From JAICUF01 sp038250675 (GTDB lineage: Bacteria; Gemmatimonadota; Gemmatimonadetes; Gemmatimonadales; GWC2-71-9), in assembly GCA_038250675.1 (NCBI GenBank), contig JBBSCB010000001.1:124001-188000 (forward strand): DNA of 64,000 nt. Reading direction: 5' to 3'. Position numbers and translations under genes: made by a program. Within the stretch, counting starts at the first letter, position 1; every line of letters starts with the position of its first letter. Below the pieces are notes generated by a model. The model saw nothing but the letters and a program-made list of their open reading frames with translations, was not told where the DNA came from and did not search any database. Positions 24,412 through 32,208 of this stretch are shown piece by piece.

Positions 24412-24981
24412 ATGGCAACGTCGCGCATCCGCCTGCCGCTGGTGATCACGCTCGGTCTGCCCGTCAGCGTGCTCATCGGCCTTGCCTGTGCCCGGAGCCA
24501 GCCGCCGGTGGCCGCGTCACCATCGGGCGCGACTCCAGCCGGCGCCGCGCCCGTCGCCGCTCCCGCGCCCGACAGCCTCCAGGCCAGCCGCGACCGGATG
24601 CTCGGTTTTGTCCGCCGCTCGATCGCCGGCCGCGAGCAGCAGCCGGCGGAATCGGTGTTCAACAACATCAAGGTGATGCGCGGCATGCCGGCCGGCCGGC
24701 TGCTGAGCATCATGGACGTCGGGTTCAGCCGCGGCCTGGGTGTCAGCTGCGATCACTGCCACACGCCGGGTCGCTGGGCCACCGACGACAAGGCGCCCAA
24801 GCGGATCGCGCGCGGCATGATGGGCATGGTGCGGGCGATCAACACCGAGTATCTCGGCAAGATTTCCGACCTGGCCGATCGCAAGCCCGCGCCGGTGGTC
24901 AACTGCACCACATGTCATCGCGGCATGCTCAAGCCGGCACTCAATATTCCGTCGCAGATGACCGGCAGCGCCGGCGGCTGA
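24412..24981 (+). CDS. Di-haem c-type cytochrome lipoprotein (reaction-centre-cytochrome-like)
   Basis: 189 residues from ATG 24412, GAGG 5 bases upstream. Lipobox LIGLAC (Cys26), Ala/Pro linker, then haem sites CDHCH (113-117) and CTTCH (165-169). The order VFNNIKVMRGMPAGRL, MDVGFSRGLGVSCDHCH, then AINTEYLGKI and NCTTCHRG matches half of a photosynthetic reaction-centre cytochrome c subunit, a family also used as electron carriers in non-phototrophs. No reaction-centre genes are nearby, so phototrophy should not be inferred. Confidence 0.88.
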   Translation: MATSRIRLPLVITLGLPVSVLIGLACARSQPPVAASPSGATPAGAAPVAAPAPDSLQASRDRMLGFVRRSIAGREQQPAESVFNNIKVMRGMPAGRLLSIMDVGFSRGLGVSCDHCHTPGRWATDDKAPKRIARGMMGMVRAINTEYLGKISDLADRKPAPVVNCTTCHRGMLKPALNIPSQMTGSAGG

Positions 24982-25037
24982 TCCGCCCAACTGCCGCCGA
25001 TGCGCAGCGGAATCATCGTCGCCCGGTCCCGCCCCGA

Positions 25038-25466
25038 TCATCCCGGGCGCCGGGCGCCGGCACGGGCCAGCAGCGCGCGGAACATCAGCAGCAGGTTGAG
25101 CCCGGCGCACGCCGCACCGATGAGCACCAGCAGCCGCGCCGTACGGCGAAGCACACTGAGCCGGTCGATCCCCACGCCCACCAATCCCAGCTTGACGCTC
25201 AACAGCGCGGCCGCCGCCGAAAAGAGCAGGAGCTGCACCAGCAGCAGTGCCCGCACGCCGGCGCCGTCGTACAGCCAGTAGAGCGCCGCGGCCACGAGCA
25301 GCCACGCGAGCATCGCGGTACGCGTGGTCTGGCCCAGGGGCAGTCCCCGGATGAGTGGAGCGACGAGGAGCGCCAGCACGACGAGCGACACCAGGAGGCG
25401 GATGCTTCCCCGCCACAACTCAGGCGGTGAGGCGTCTTCGGCGGTGGGGTGGGCCGTGGGGGGCAT
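25038..25466 (-). CDS. Hypothetical four-helix membrane protein
   Basis: 142 residues, four hydrophobic segments (LLVSLVVLALLVAPLI, MLAWLLVAAALYWLY, LLLVQLLLFSAAAALL, LLVLIGAACAGLNLLL). An AAAGGA site precedes the ATG. No signature residues; convergent with the cytochrome gene. Confidence 0.7.
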   Translation of the reverse strand: MPPTAHPTAEDASPPELWRGSIRLLVSLVVLALLVAPLIRGLPLGQTTRTAMLAWLLVAAALYWLYDGAGVRALLLVQLLLFSAAAALLSVKLGLVGVGIDRLSVLRRTARLLVLIGAACAGLNLLLMFRALLARAGARRPG

Positions 25467-25565
25467 CGGGCGGAATCCTTTCGGTGATCGCGGTGTCCTG
25501 GTCGATCGCTTCCGGGCGTGTGGTGTGATCGCGTGGCGTAATATGCAGCGGTCGCGCGTCGTGGG

Positions 25566-25958
25566 TCAGCCGCGTGCTTTCCCGGAGGACATCGGCGGGT
25601 CGAGCAGCGGCTGGAGTCGCTTCGGCGCGGTCAGGCGCCAGGCATCGGCCAGCAGGTCCGCCAGGCCGGCCCAGTCGGTGCGCGCATCGAGCACCACGCC
25701 GACCCATCCGCCTGGCCCCACGTACGGTGGTACGAAGAAGCGGTCCGGACGGGTCGCGACCATGAGCGACTGATTGGCGGGGATGGCCTTGCACCACAGG
25801 GCGTGGCGCCCGCCGCCGTGATGGTTGGCGGCGTGGGCGTACATCGCAAACAGCTTGTTGCGCACCCGGAACGTCGGCTCGCCCCACGCCTCGACTTCGT
25901 GTGCTTCGGGGAGCGCCAGGCAGAGCCGGCGCACCCGGGCGAGCGGAGCCGGTGGCAC
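25566..25958 (-). CDS. MmcQ/YjbR-family protein
   Basis: 130 residues: ALPEAHEVEAWGEPTFRV, NKLFAMYAH, LWCKAIPANQ, RFFVPPYVGPGGWVGVVL. This is the YjbR (CyaY-like fold) family, described as DNA-binding or of unknown function. GTG start, 7 bases after the GlsB-like stop. Confidence 0.88.
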   Translation of the reverse strand: MPPAPLARVRRLCLALPEAHEVEAWGEPTFRVRNKLFAMYAHAANHHGGGRHALWCKAIPANQSLMVATRPDRFFVPPYVGPGGWVGVVLDARTDWAGLADLLADAWRLTAPKRLQPLLDPPMSSGKARG

Positions 25959-25965
25959 GCCGCCG

Positions 25966-26220
25966 CTAGGCGCGCCTGGGTCGCAGGGCGCGGAGGATCA
26001 GCAGCAGGACGAGCGCTCCGATGAAGGCGATGAAGATCGTCCCCGGAAGCCCCGCGAGCGGCGTGTGCAGTCCCAGCCGGGCAAAGAGCCAGCCGCCCAG
26101 CACCGCGCCCACGATGCCGACGATGATGTCACCGAGAATGCCGTAGCCGATGCCGCCCAGCACGACGCTCGCGAGGACGCCGGCGATCAGGCCGACAATG
26201 AGCCAGGTAAGCAGGTCCAT
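25966..26220 (-). CDS. GlsB/YeaQ/YmgE-family small membrane protein
   Basis: 84 residues, three glycine-rich helices (WLIVGLIAGVLASVVLGG, ILGDIIVGIVGAVLGGWLF, GTIFIAFIGALVLLLIL). This family (formerly transglycosylase-associated) is linked to general stress. GGAGGG before the ATG is strong. It forms a run with the YjbR gene and the 57-residue protein. Confidence 0.9.
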   Translation of the reverse strand: MDLLTWLIVGLIAGVLASVVLGGIGYGILGDIIVGIVGAVLGGWLFARLGLHTPLAGLPGTIFIAFIGALVLLLILRALRPRRA

Positions 26221-26242
26221 GAACCCTCCGGATGGGATGCGC

Positions 26243-26416
26243 TCAGGACGCGGGGTCCTTGGAGCGGGTACGCGCGACGCCGGTCAGGATGCCGAGGCCG
26301 AGCAGGATGACACAGGCGATCAGCACGTAGAGGGGTGCGACACCTGCCACGATGAGCCCCCAGGCGACGCCGCCGATCAGGATCAGGAAGCCGATCAGAT
26401 ACAGTGCGAACGACAT
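26243..26416 (-). CDS. Small two-helix membrane protein
   Basis: 57 residues (MSFALYLIGFLILIGGVAWG...). Two helices, then a basic tail (VARTRSKDPAS). GGGAG sits 6 bases before ATG 26416. It resembles short membrane proteins often found beside stress proteins such as GlsB. Function unknown. Confidence 0.72.
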   Translation of the reverse strand: MSFALYLIGFLILIGGVAWGLIVAGVAPLYVLIACVILLGLGILTGVARTRSKDPAS

Positions 26417-26545
26417 GGGTGCGCTCCCGGGTCGATGGTGAAGGCCGGGGCCGGCGCGATGCCGGCCGATCGGTGTGGATGGTACCGTACCCGCCTCTCC
26501 GCCGCCGTGACGGCTGACCCGACCCCCGTCAGCCGGCGCCGGCGC

Positions 26546-27064
26546 TCATGGGCGTGTCACCTGTGATGAATCGGCCATCCGTGCATTTCCCTCCGCCTCG
26601 AAGGTGATCGGCGCCACCGGCACGCAGCGGGCGCTCCAGTTGAGCACCCGCAGGCGGGGACCCGTGTGAAGCAGGACGACGGCAAGCGGGGCGGCTCCGC
26701 TGCACCGCTGCAGCGCGGCGGTGCTGTACCAGGTACGCCAGGTCGTGTCTCCCCTGACACGGGTGATGTCGGTCTCCGGTGCCACGATCCATCCGCGCAC
26801 CAGCGCGGAATCGTAGCGCGCGGCGGCCATGGCCCAGGCCACGGCACCTGGGGTGGCGCCCAGGCCCACCGCACCGGTGGAGTCTCCCGCCAGTGCCCGG
26901 GTCAGCACCGAGTGTATGAGCACCAACTCGCGCGGATCCGCCGGCGTCACCGTGGGACGGCTCGAGTACACCGTGAGTGCCCAGCGGAGCCCCAGCACCG
27001 CGATCACCGCCCAGAACGTTCCCGCTGCCATCCACATCAATCGCTGGCGTGAGATCACGGTCAC
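26546..27064 (-). CDS. Hypothetical single-pass membrane protein
   Basis: 172 residues from GTG 27064, overlapping the upstream stop as GTGA. One N-terminal helix (MWMAAGTFWAVIAVLGLRW), then a soluble domain with TPADPRELVLIHSVLTRAL and RVRGDTTWRTWYSTAALQR and two cysteines. Probably periplasmic. No family recognised. Confidence 0.7.
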   Translation of the reverse strand: MTVISRQRLMWMAAGTFWAVIAVLGLRWALTVYSSRPTVTPADPRELVLIHSVLTRALAGDSTGAVGLGATPGAVAWAMAAARYDSALVRGWIVAPETDITRVRGDTTWRTWYSTAALQRCSGAAPLAVVLLHTGPRLRVLNWSARCVPVAPITFEAEGNARMADSSQVTRP

Positions 27065-27594
27065 TCCATCCGGCGCACCAGGGCCAGCGTCAACTCGGTG
27101 GTTCTGCTGGTGAACAGGGAGATCGTGCGCAGGCGCAGCTCGCCGGCCAGTCCCCAGCCGGCACCGAGCCGGAGTCGCACACCGCCGGCCGCCGACGCCG
27201 TCCAGTAGGTGCTGCTGACCGTGTCCACCCGTGTAAGCCCGAAGCCGCCGCCGGCGCCGATGTAGGGCGCCACCGGGCCCCCCACATACTGGAATTGAAG
27301 CTGCAGCTCCGGCAGGAACAGATGCAGGTGCTGGCCTCCTGCGTTCTGGTACCAGCCGTACGTGATGCCGGGTTCGACCAGCCAGTGGCGCTGCCCCAGC
27401 GGTACCAGCGGCGACCCGAGCCGAAGCGCGATGAGCGTGCCGTTCCGGAGGCCGCCAAGGTCGTAATGCATCTGGCCCGCGCCGAGCGACACGAACGGCG
27501 GCGGATCGGCCTGGGCTCGCGCCGCGTGCGGGCAGATCAGCAGCGGCAGCGCGATCCACGCCGGTCGGCACGCCCGTCTGATCGATAATGTCAT
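27061..27594 (-). CDS. Outer-membrane beta-barrel protein
   Basis: 177 residues. Signal peptide ending ICPHAARAQA. The mature chain is alternating strands with Gly and aromatic girdle residues (GITYGWYQNAGGQHLH, PYIGAGGGFGLTRVD, GVRLRLGAGWGLAGELRL), as in an 8-strand OmpA-like barrel. Co-translated with the membrane protein downstream. Confidence 0.78.
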   Translation of the reverse strand: MTLSIRRACRPAWIALPLLICPHAARAQADPPPFVSLGAGQMHYDLGGLRNGTLIALRLGSPLVPLGQRHWLVEPGITYGWYQNAGGQHLHLFLPELQLQFQYVGGPVAPYIGAGGGFGLTRVDTVSSTYWTASAAGGVRLRLGAGWGLAGELRLRTISLFTSRTTELTLALVRRME

Positions 27595-27652
27595 GACTTT
27601 CGGCCTCGGCGCACGGGTGATTCCCGGAATCTAGCGCGGCAGAGCGCGGCGC

Positions 27653-28177
27653 TCACCGTTGGCGCGCCAGGAGGATCACGGGTGCCGCGCCCGGTACCAG
27701 CGGCGCCGGCGCCGCCGGCTGCCCGGCGCCAAAACCGAGGCGGTGGAGCAGCTCGATCGAGCGGGCGTTCTCCGGTTGCACGATGGCAAGGATCCGGTGG
27801 ATGCCGCGCTGCGCTCCGCCCCACTCGAGGACCGCGGCGGCGGCCTCCGCCGCGTAGCCGTTCCGGCGGAACTCGGGCAGCAGGGCAAAGCCGAGATCGG
27901 GCGCATCGAGCATGTCACGCTGGAGCAGTCCGCAGATGCCGATCGGGGCGCCGTCGTCGCGGAGCGTCACCAGCAGGAGTCCAAATCCAAAGCGTGCGTA
28001 GCTCTCGATCGGGCCGGTCCGCACGTAGGTCTCCGCGTCGGCCAGGGTGCGTACGCCCTTGTCGCCCACGAACTGAAGGAATGCCGGGTCATTCAGCAGC
28101 ACCAGGAGAAAGGCCGCATCGCCGGTGTGGATGCGACGAAGCGTGAGGCGGTCGGTCTCCACGATGGGCTGCGTCAT
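27653..28177 (-). CDS. GNAT-family acetyltransferase (RimJ/RimL type)
   Basis: 174 residues from ATG 28177, coupled by ATGA to the TMEM175 stop. ETDRLTLRRIHTGD, DAPDLGFALLPEFRRNGYAA (acetyl-CoA loop), and ENARSIELLHRLGF are the three standard motifs. Probably acetylates a protein N-terminus or small amine; substrate unknown. Confidence 0.9.
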   Translation of the reverse strand: MTQPIVETDRLTLRRIHTGDAAFLLVLLNDPAFLQFVGDKGVRTLADAETYVRTGPIESYARFGFGLLLVTLRDDGAPIGICGLLQRDMLDAPDLGFALLPEFRRNGYAAEAAAAVLEWGGAQRGIHRILAIVQPENARSIELLHRLGFGAGQPAAPAPLVPGAAPVILLARQR

Positions 28178-28755
28178 CGGGCCGCGGCGATGGCCCGCTC
28201 GATCCGGCGGTCCGGCACCAGCCACATCAGCGCGACGGCCACATACAGCCCGCCCGCGATCCACTGACTCACAAACGCCGCCGGAATGGCGATCACGTAG
28301 AGCACCGGCGAGAGGTTGCCCTTGAGGTCACGGCCCACGGCGGTGGCCAGCACCGAGTTGTGGCCTTCCTGTCTGAGGATGGTGCGCTGCAGCAGCCAGT
28401 AGGCGAGCGCGGCCAGCAGGAGCACGACGCCGTACACCGCGGTCGGCGCGGGTGCGAAGTGGTTCTGGCCCATCCACGCGGTGACGAACGGTATCAGTGA
28501 CAGCCAGAAGAGCAGGTGCAGGTTGGCCCAGAGGGTCGCGCCGTTGACGTGGTGGGTCACGTGCAGCATGTGATGATGGTTGTTCCAGTAGATGCCGAGA
28601 TACACGAAGCTGAGCAGATAGCTGAGCGCGGTCGGCACCAGGGGCCGCAGGGCGCTGATCTCCGGCTCGTGCGGCGGGTGGAACTCGAGCACCACGATCG
28701 TGATGATGATGGCCAGCACGCCGTCGCTGAACGCCTCCAGCCGCGCTGTGCCCAT
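28174..28755 (-). CDS. TMEM175-family potassium channel-like protein
   Basis: 193 residues, six membrane helices. The family signature FSDGVLAI is at 9-16, followed by IYWNNHHHMLHVT. Bacterial TMEM175 proteins are K+-selective tetramers lacking a P-loop. Its ATG shares a base with the preceding stop (TGATG). With KirBac it makes two K+ channel families in the window. Confidence 0.88.
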   Translation of the reverse strand: MGTARLEAFSDGVLAIIITIVVLEFHPPHEPEISALRPLVPTALSYLLSFVYLGIYWNNHHHMLHVTHHVNGATLWANLHLLFWLSLIPFVTAWMGQNHFAPAPTAVYGVVLLLAALAYWLLQRTILRQEGHNSVLATAVGRDLKGNLSPVLYVIAIPAAFVSQWIAGGLYVAVALMWLVPDRRIERAIAAAR

Positions 28756-29027
28756 CAGCCCTCGCGAGCGGCACGTCGCCGCTTGGCCGGCGAGAGATCG
28801 ATGCTCAGCGCGATCACCATGCCGACGATGGGCCAGAGGGTCCACTGGCCGGCAAACCAGTGCTGGACCGCGGTGTACCAGAGCAGCGTGGTCGGGAGGA
28901 AGATGAATCCCAGCACCGGCCACAGTAGCGAGGCGAACAGTCCCTGGAACCAGTGGGTGAAGAACCAGAGATACGCGATGGCCAGCCGCGGTACGGCCAG
29001 CGCCAGCAGGACCAGCAGGCACGGCAT
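28755..29027 (-). CDS. Small membrane protein, partner of TMEM175
   Basis: 90 residues with three hydrophobic segments, rich in Trp and Phe (AYLWFFTHWFQGLFASLLW, FLPTTLLWYTAVQHWF). GGAGG 10 bases upstream. Coupled to TMEM175 by a one-base overlap. Unknown; possibly an accessory membrane protein. Confidence 0.72.
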   Translation of the reverse strand: MPCLLVLLALAVPRLAIAYLWFFTHWFQGLFASLLWPVLGFIFLPTTLLWYTAVQHWFAGQWTLWPIVGMVIALSIDLSPAKRRRAAREG

Positions 29028-29138
29028 GTGGTATCACCCTCCCGTGGCGAAGTCCCGCCGGCGCACGCCTTCACCCGGGCGCCGGGGCGTGCCCAGGCGG
29101 ACGACACATGATGGCCATGCGGCGCGCCGCGAGTGGGG

Positions 29139-29573
29139 CTACCGCACGCCGAACACGTAGCTGTTCATGTACTGAATCGTGGCTTCCTGATCCCGCACCT
29201 GAAACGCGAGCACGTCTCCGATGCTGATCATTCCGTCCAGGCCGCGGCCTTCGCTGATCGGCAGGTGGCGAATCCGTCGGCCGGTCATGATGGCGGCGCA
29301 CTCCTCGAGACTCGTATCGGGAACGCAGGTGATGACCGGCGTCGTCATGACGTCGCGCACCGGCGTCCGGTCGGGGGGCAGGCCGGCGGCCACGACGCGA
29401 CGGAGAATGTCGCGCTCGGTGACGATGCCGGCCACCACATCGCCGTCGAGGACGATGAGGCTGCCGAACGTGCGTTCATTCATCAGTTGCGCGGCGCGGA
29501 GAACGGTATCGGTGGGGGCGATGGAGACCACCGCGTCGCCCTTGCGGGCCAGCAGATCACGGACGGTTGCCAT
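29139..29573 (-). CDS. Two-CBS-domain protein
   Basis: 144 residues from ATG 29573, AGGAG 7 bases upstream. First CBS: LLARKGDAVVSIAPTDTVL through VVAGIVTERDILRRVV. Second: PVRDVMTTPVITCVPDTSL through MISIGDVLAFQV. CBS pairs bind adenine nucleotides and act as energy sensors. It stands alone, without an enzymatic domain. Confidence 0.9.
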   Translation of the reverse strand: MATVRDLLARKGDAVVSIAPTDTVLRAAQLMNERTFGSLIVLDGDVVAGIVTERDILRRVVAAGLPPDRTPVRDVMTTPVITCVPDTSLEECAAIMTGRRIRHLPISEGRGLDGMISIGDVLAFQVRDQEATIQYMNSYVFGVR

Positions 29574-29634
29574 GAGCGCGCTCCTGTGGGACGGGTGTCC
29601 GATAGTAGCGCGCGAGTCGGCGGCCCGCCAGCGG

Positions 29635-29814
29635 TCAGGGCGTGCCGGGGCCCGGCTCGTCGCCGGACGACGCGTCCGCGGAGTCCTCGTCACCGGTGTC
29701 ATCGCCCGGAATACCGCGTGCCCGGTCCAGTTTGCGCTGGGCCTTGAGCTCGGCCTTCCGCTTCTTCTCGAGGTCCTTCTGCCGCTTTTCGAACTGATAA
29801 TTGCGCTTGGGCAC
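29635..29814 (-). CDS. Small charged protein, basic head and acidic tail
   Basis: 59 residues from GTG 29814 (MPKRNYQFEKRQKDLEKKRK), with AAGGTG before it. The first half is a lysine/arginine-rich helix (KAELKAQRKLDRARG), the second acidic (DDTGDEDSADASSGDE). Short proteins starting with this type of basic helix recur in many bacteria; a nucleic-acid or ribosome association is possible but unproven. Confidence 0.75.
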   Translation of the reverse strand: MPKRNYQFEKRQKDLEKKRKAELKAQRKLDRARGIPGDDTGDEDSADASSGDEPGPGTP

Positions 29815-29924
29815 CAGAGCACCTTCGGGGACCGGTGGGAGGCAGGGGCGACACGGCCTGGGACGGCGAGTCGCGGATCGTCAGCCGGAAGATAGCGACT
29901 TGCGCGCCCCGGACATCGGGGCGC

Positions 29925-30371
29925 TCAGCGAGGAGTACCCTCAATAGTGAAGGGTGCGCTCTCGACACCCACCTCAGGGTCGCCCGCGTCCTCCACCCGG
30001 ATCCGCATGGCATCCGAGCTCGCCGGACCAAAGCCGGTCACGAACCCTGCGGGCACATGCCAGCGCAGACTGTCGGTGCCCACCGGGACCCCGAACGCCA
30101 GATGCCCGCGGTCCTTTCCGCCCATGACCGCGCCGATGTTGACCGCGCCGGGGCGGCGTGACTGCCAGCGAATGGTGTAGACGCTGTCCTCATACCAGGT
30201 GGTGCCGCCGACGGGGAACAGGATCGCATAGGCAGAGGAATCGGCGAGCGAGGGCGCAGCGGGAACGGAATCGGTGGTGGCGTCACTCCGCGCGGCCGGT
30301 CGGCCGCCATCACAGCCCGCCGCGGCGGCGACACTCAATGCGGCAACGATCCCGAGCGTGCGCCGCCTCAC
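29925..30371 (-). CDS. Hypothetical lipoprotein
   Basis: 148 residues. Lipoprotein signal RRTLGIVAALSVAAAAGC. The mature region contains YAILFPVGGTTWYEDSVYTI and IRWQSRRPGAVNIG, resembling the Ser-Thr-rich/Kre9-like domain (VxWxS) found in surface proteins. GTG start overlaps the DUF3224 stop as GTGA. Confidence 0.75.
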   Translation of the reverse strand: MRRRTLGIVAALSVAAAAGCDGGRPAARSDATTDSVPAAPSLADSSAYAILFPVGGTTWYEDSVYTIRWQSRRPGAVNIGAVMGGKDRGHLAFGVPVGTDSLRWHVPAGFVTGFGPASSDAMRIRVEDAGDPEVGVESAPFTIEGTPR

Positions 30372-30772
30372 CCGGTACCGTCGAGGGTGAAGTCGAATTC
30401 GTAGGAGTGCTTCCCGTCGGCGATGACGATGGCCATGCTGCCGGCAAGCCCGGTGAGCTCGCCGGTGCCGGAGTCCGGTACCACGCTGATGGTGAGACTC
30501 GGCTCCCCTCGCGTCATCGTGCCGCTATGCTGGAGCGCAAAGGTTCCCCGCCGTCCGCCGAGCGTGCCGCTCACCCGCTCCACCGCCACGTACCCCGCCG
30601 ATCCCTTCACCACGGTCCCCGCCGTGAGCATCGCGCCGGTGCTGATTCCGTCCAGATCACCGTGAAATTGCTTGGCGATGGACATCCGCCCGAGTGGGGC
30701 GCCTTCATCGGGCGCGTCCGCGGCCTGCGGTGTCAGCGTGACATTGAAGGTGCCGGTGGCGCGGGTCGTCAT
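30368..30772 (-). CDS. DUF3224-family protein
   Basis: 134 residues: ATGTFNVTLTPQ, KQFHGDLDGISTGAML, VERVSGTLGGRRGTFALQHS, and a closing GELTGLAGSMAIVIADGKHS. This is the DUF3224 beta-barrel fold (allene-oxide-cyclase-like); function unknown. Coupled by ATGA to the preceding membrane protein and by GTGA to the lipoprotein. Confidence 0.9.
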   Translation of the reverse strand: MTTRATGTFNVTLTPQAADAPDEGAPLGRMSIAKQFHGDLDGISTGAMLTAGTVVKGSAGYVAVERVSGTLGGRRGTFALQHSGTMTRGEPSLTISVVPDSGTGELTGLAGSMAIVIADGKHSYEFDFTLDGTG

Positions 30773-31017
30773 GGATCGATCCTCCGTTCAGGTGCGCGTC
30801 GCTGCGTCAGCAGCCGTTCCGCAAAATCCAGGCGCTCTTCCATCTCGGCCAGTCGCCCATCCACCTGACCCGCATAGTCGGCGCCCTCGTGATAGGCATC
30901 GACCAGCTGGTGGCGGCGTGCGGCGGCGCGCTGCTGGCGTTGAATCATCACGATGCCCACCCAGACGGCACCGGTAATCCCTCCGGTGAGCATTGCCCAC
31001 GCCAGCATGTTCCACAT
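30769..31017 (-). CDS. Small membrane protein with coiled coil, paralogous tail to 20260-20517
   Basis: 82 residues. Membrane helix at the N-terminus (MLAWAMLTGGITGAVWVGIV), then QRQQRAAARRHQLVDAYHEG and a short coiled coil ending ERLDFAERLLTQRR, shared with the protein at 20260-20517. Strong GGAGG. Head of a three-gene overlapped operon. Confidence 0.74.
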   Translation of the reverse strand: MWNMLAWAMLTGGITGAVWVGIVMIQRQQRAAARRHQLVDAYHEGADYAGQVDGRLAEMEERLDFAERLLTQRRAPERRIDP

Positions 31018-31070
31018 CAGCGGCCTCCATTCCTTCCGAGAGCGTCGTCCGGTTCAATGTCTCGCTGGGC

Positions 31071-31640
31071 TCAGTGCATCACCGGAGCGCGGCAGCCCGC
31101 GGCTACCGTATCCGCAGCGCCGTAGCTCGCGCGAATCAGCCGTGCAGGCCCCGCGCGCGGGAGGGTCAGGATGAACAGCGTGGCGTACTCCGGATCGCAC
31201 AGGTCCGGCAGGCGCGGACCGCCCAGCGCGGCGATGATCGGCGGAATGGTATTGCTGTGTCCCACGACGAGGATCACTGCGCCCGGCGGGTATCGCCACA
31301 CGGCGGCCGCGACGGCGGCGGCATGTGCCGGCACCGCGGTGCCGGTGGGCACGATCTCGGGCGTCACGCCGGCACTGGCTGCGGTCGGTGCCGCCGTGGC
31401 CTGCGTGCGCTGGTATTGCGTCGTGATGATGGCGCTTACCCGCGCGCCGGCGAGCGCGGCCGCCAGCGCGGTGGCACGTGCCTGTCCCGCCGCACTCAGC
31501 CGCGGGTCGCCATCGGGTGCCGCCTTCTCGGCGTGGCGCACGAGGATGACCGTCCGGTCCTGCGCGGCGAGCGGGCGCCCGCCAGCGACGAGCACGATCC
31601 CAAAAACCGCCGCCGCCAGCCGGCCGGACCGCATCCTCAT
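31071..31640 (-). CDS. Secreted histidine phosphatase
   Basis: 189 residues. Signal peptide ending GGRPLAAQ. Phosphohistidine motif LVRHAEKA (R35, H36), the second histidine in VVGHSNTIPP, and SAIITTQYQRTQATAAP. Exported phosphoglycerate-mutase-like phosphatase; substrate unknown. Start ATG overlaps the DinB stop. Confidence 0.9.
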   Translation of the reverse strand: MRMRSGRLAAAVFGIVLVAGGRPLAAQDRTVILVRHAEKAAPDGDPRLSAAGQARATALAAALAGARVSAIITTQYQRTQATAAPTAASAGVTPEIVPTGTAVPAHAAAVAAAVWRYPPGAVILVVGHSNTIPPIIAALGGPRLPDLCDPEYATLFILTLPRAGPARLIRASYGAADTVAAGCRAPVMH

Positions 31641-32113
31641 GCCGGCCAGGCGCCGAGCGCCCGCCGGACCAGCACCAGTTGCCCCAGATGGTAGGCGTCG
31701 TGATCCAGCACGACCAGCAGCTCACGGAGATATGTCTGCCCGCTGCCATGCGGAATCGTGGCCATGAGGTCCACGGCCGGGTCGGTGGCCAGCTGCTGCA
31801 GCGCGGTGATGTCCTGCCGAAACCCCGTCACCGCCGCGTCCCATGCCCCGGTGGCGGGAACGGTCGAGGCGGGCCAGTAGTCGTCCGGCCACTCGGGCTG
31901 GTGATAGTCCGGGTTGCGGCAGAAATCGAGGATATCGTGCACCGCCAGCCGCAAATGCTCGAGCAGTTCCCAGGCCGAATGCGGCAGTCCCGGGGGTCGC
32001 ACGCCCCGGAGCGCCGGCTCGAGATCGGCCACGGTGGCCGCAAAATCGCCGTGGGCGTCGGGCCAGTCGAGGGCGCGGGCAAGCTGCTGGCGCAGCGCGG
32101 AGGACGTGGGCAT
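31637..32113 (-). CDS. DinB-superfamily protein
   Basis: 158 residues from ATG 32113 (alternative ATG 32128 adds five residues). ELLEHLRLAVHDILDFCR and LDHDAYHLGQLVLVRR carry the metal-ligand histidines. Fourth DinB-type gene in the window. Divergent from DUF5916. Confidence 0.87.
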   Translation of the reverse strand: MPTSSALRQQLARALDWPDAHGDFAATVADLEPALRGVRPPGLPHSAWELLEHLRLAVHDILDFCRNPDYHQPEWPDDYWPASTVPATGAWDAAVTGFRQDITALQQLATDPAVDLMATIPHGSGQTYLRELLVVLDHDAYHLGQLVLVRRALGAWPA

Positions 32114-32208
32114 CTCGTAAGCTAGCATCGGCACGGGCACCGCGCGTCCAACCATTTTGCCGTGCCACCTGTCCAAGGGTGTATCCCTATGCGCGGGTGG
32201 CTCCGTTG

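Noticed and set aside
24412..24981. Sign of phototrophy
   Set aside because: The cytochrome resembles a reaction-centre subunit, but the family is used by non-phototrophs and no puf, bch or crt genes are visible.
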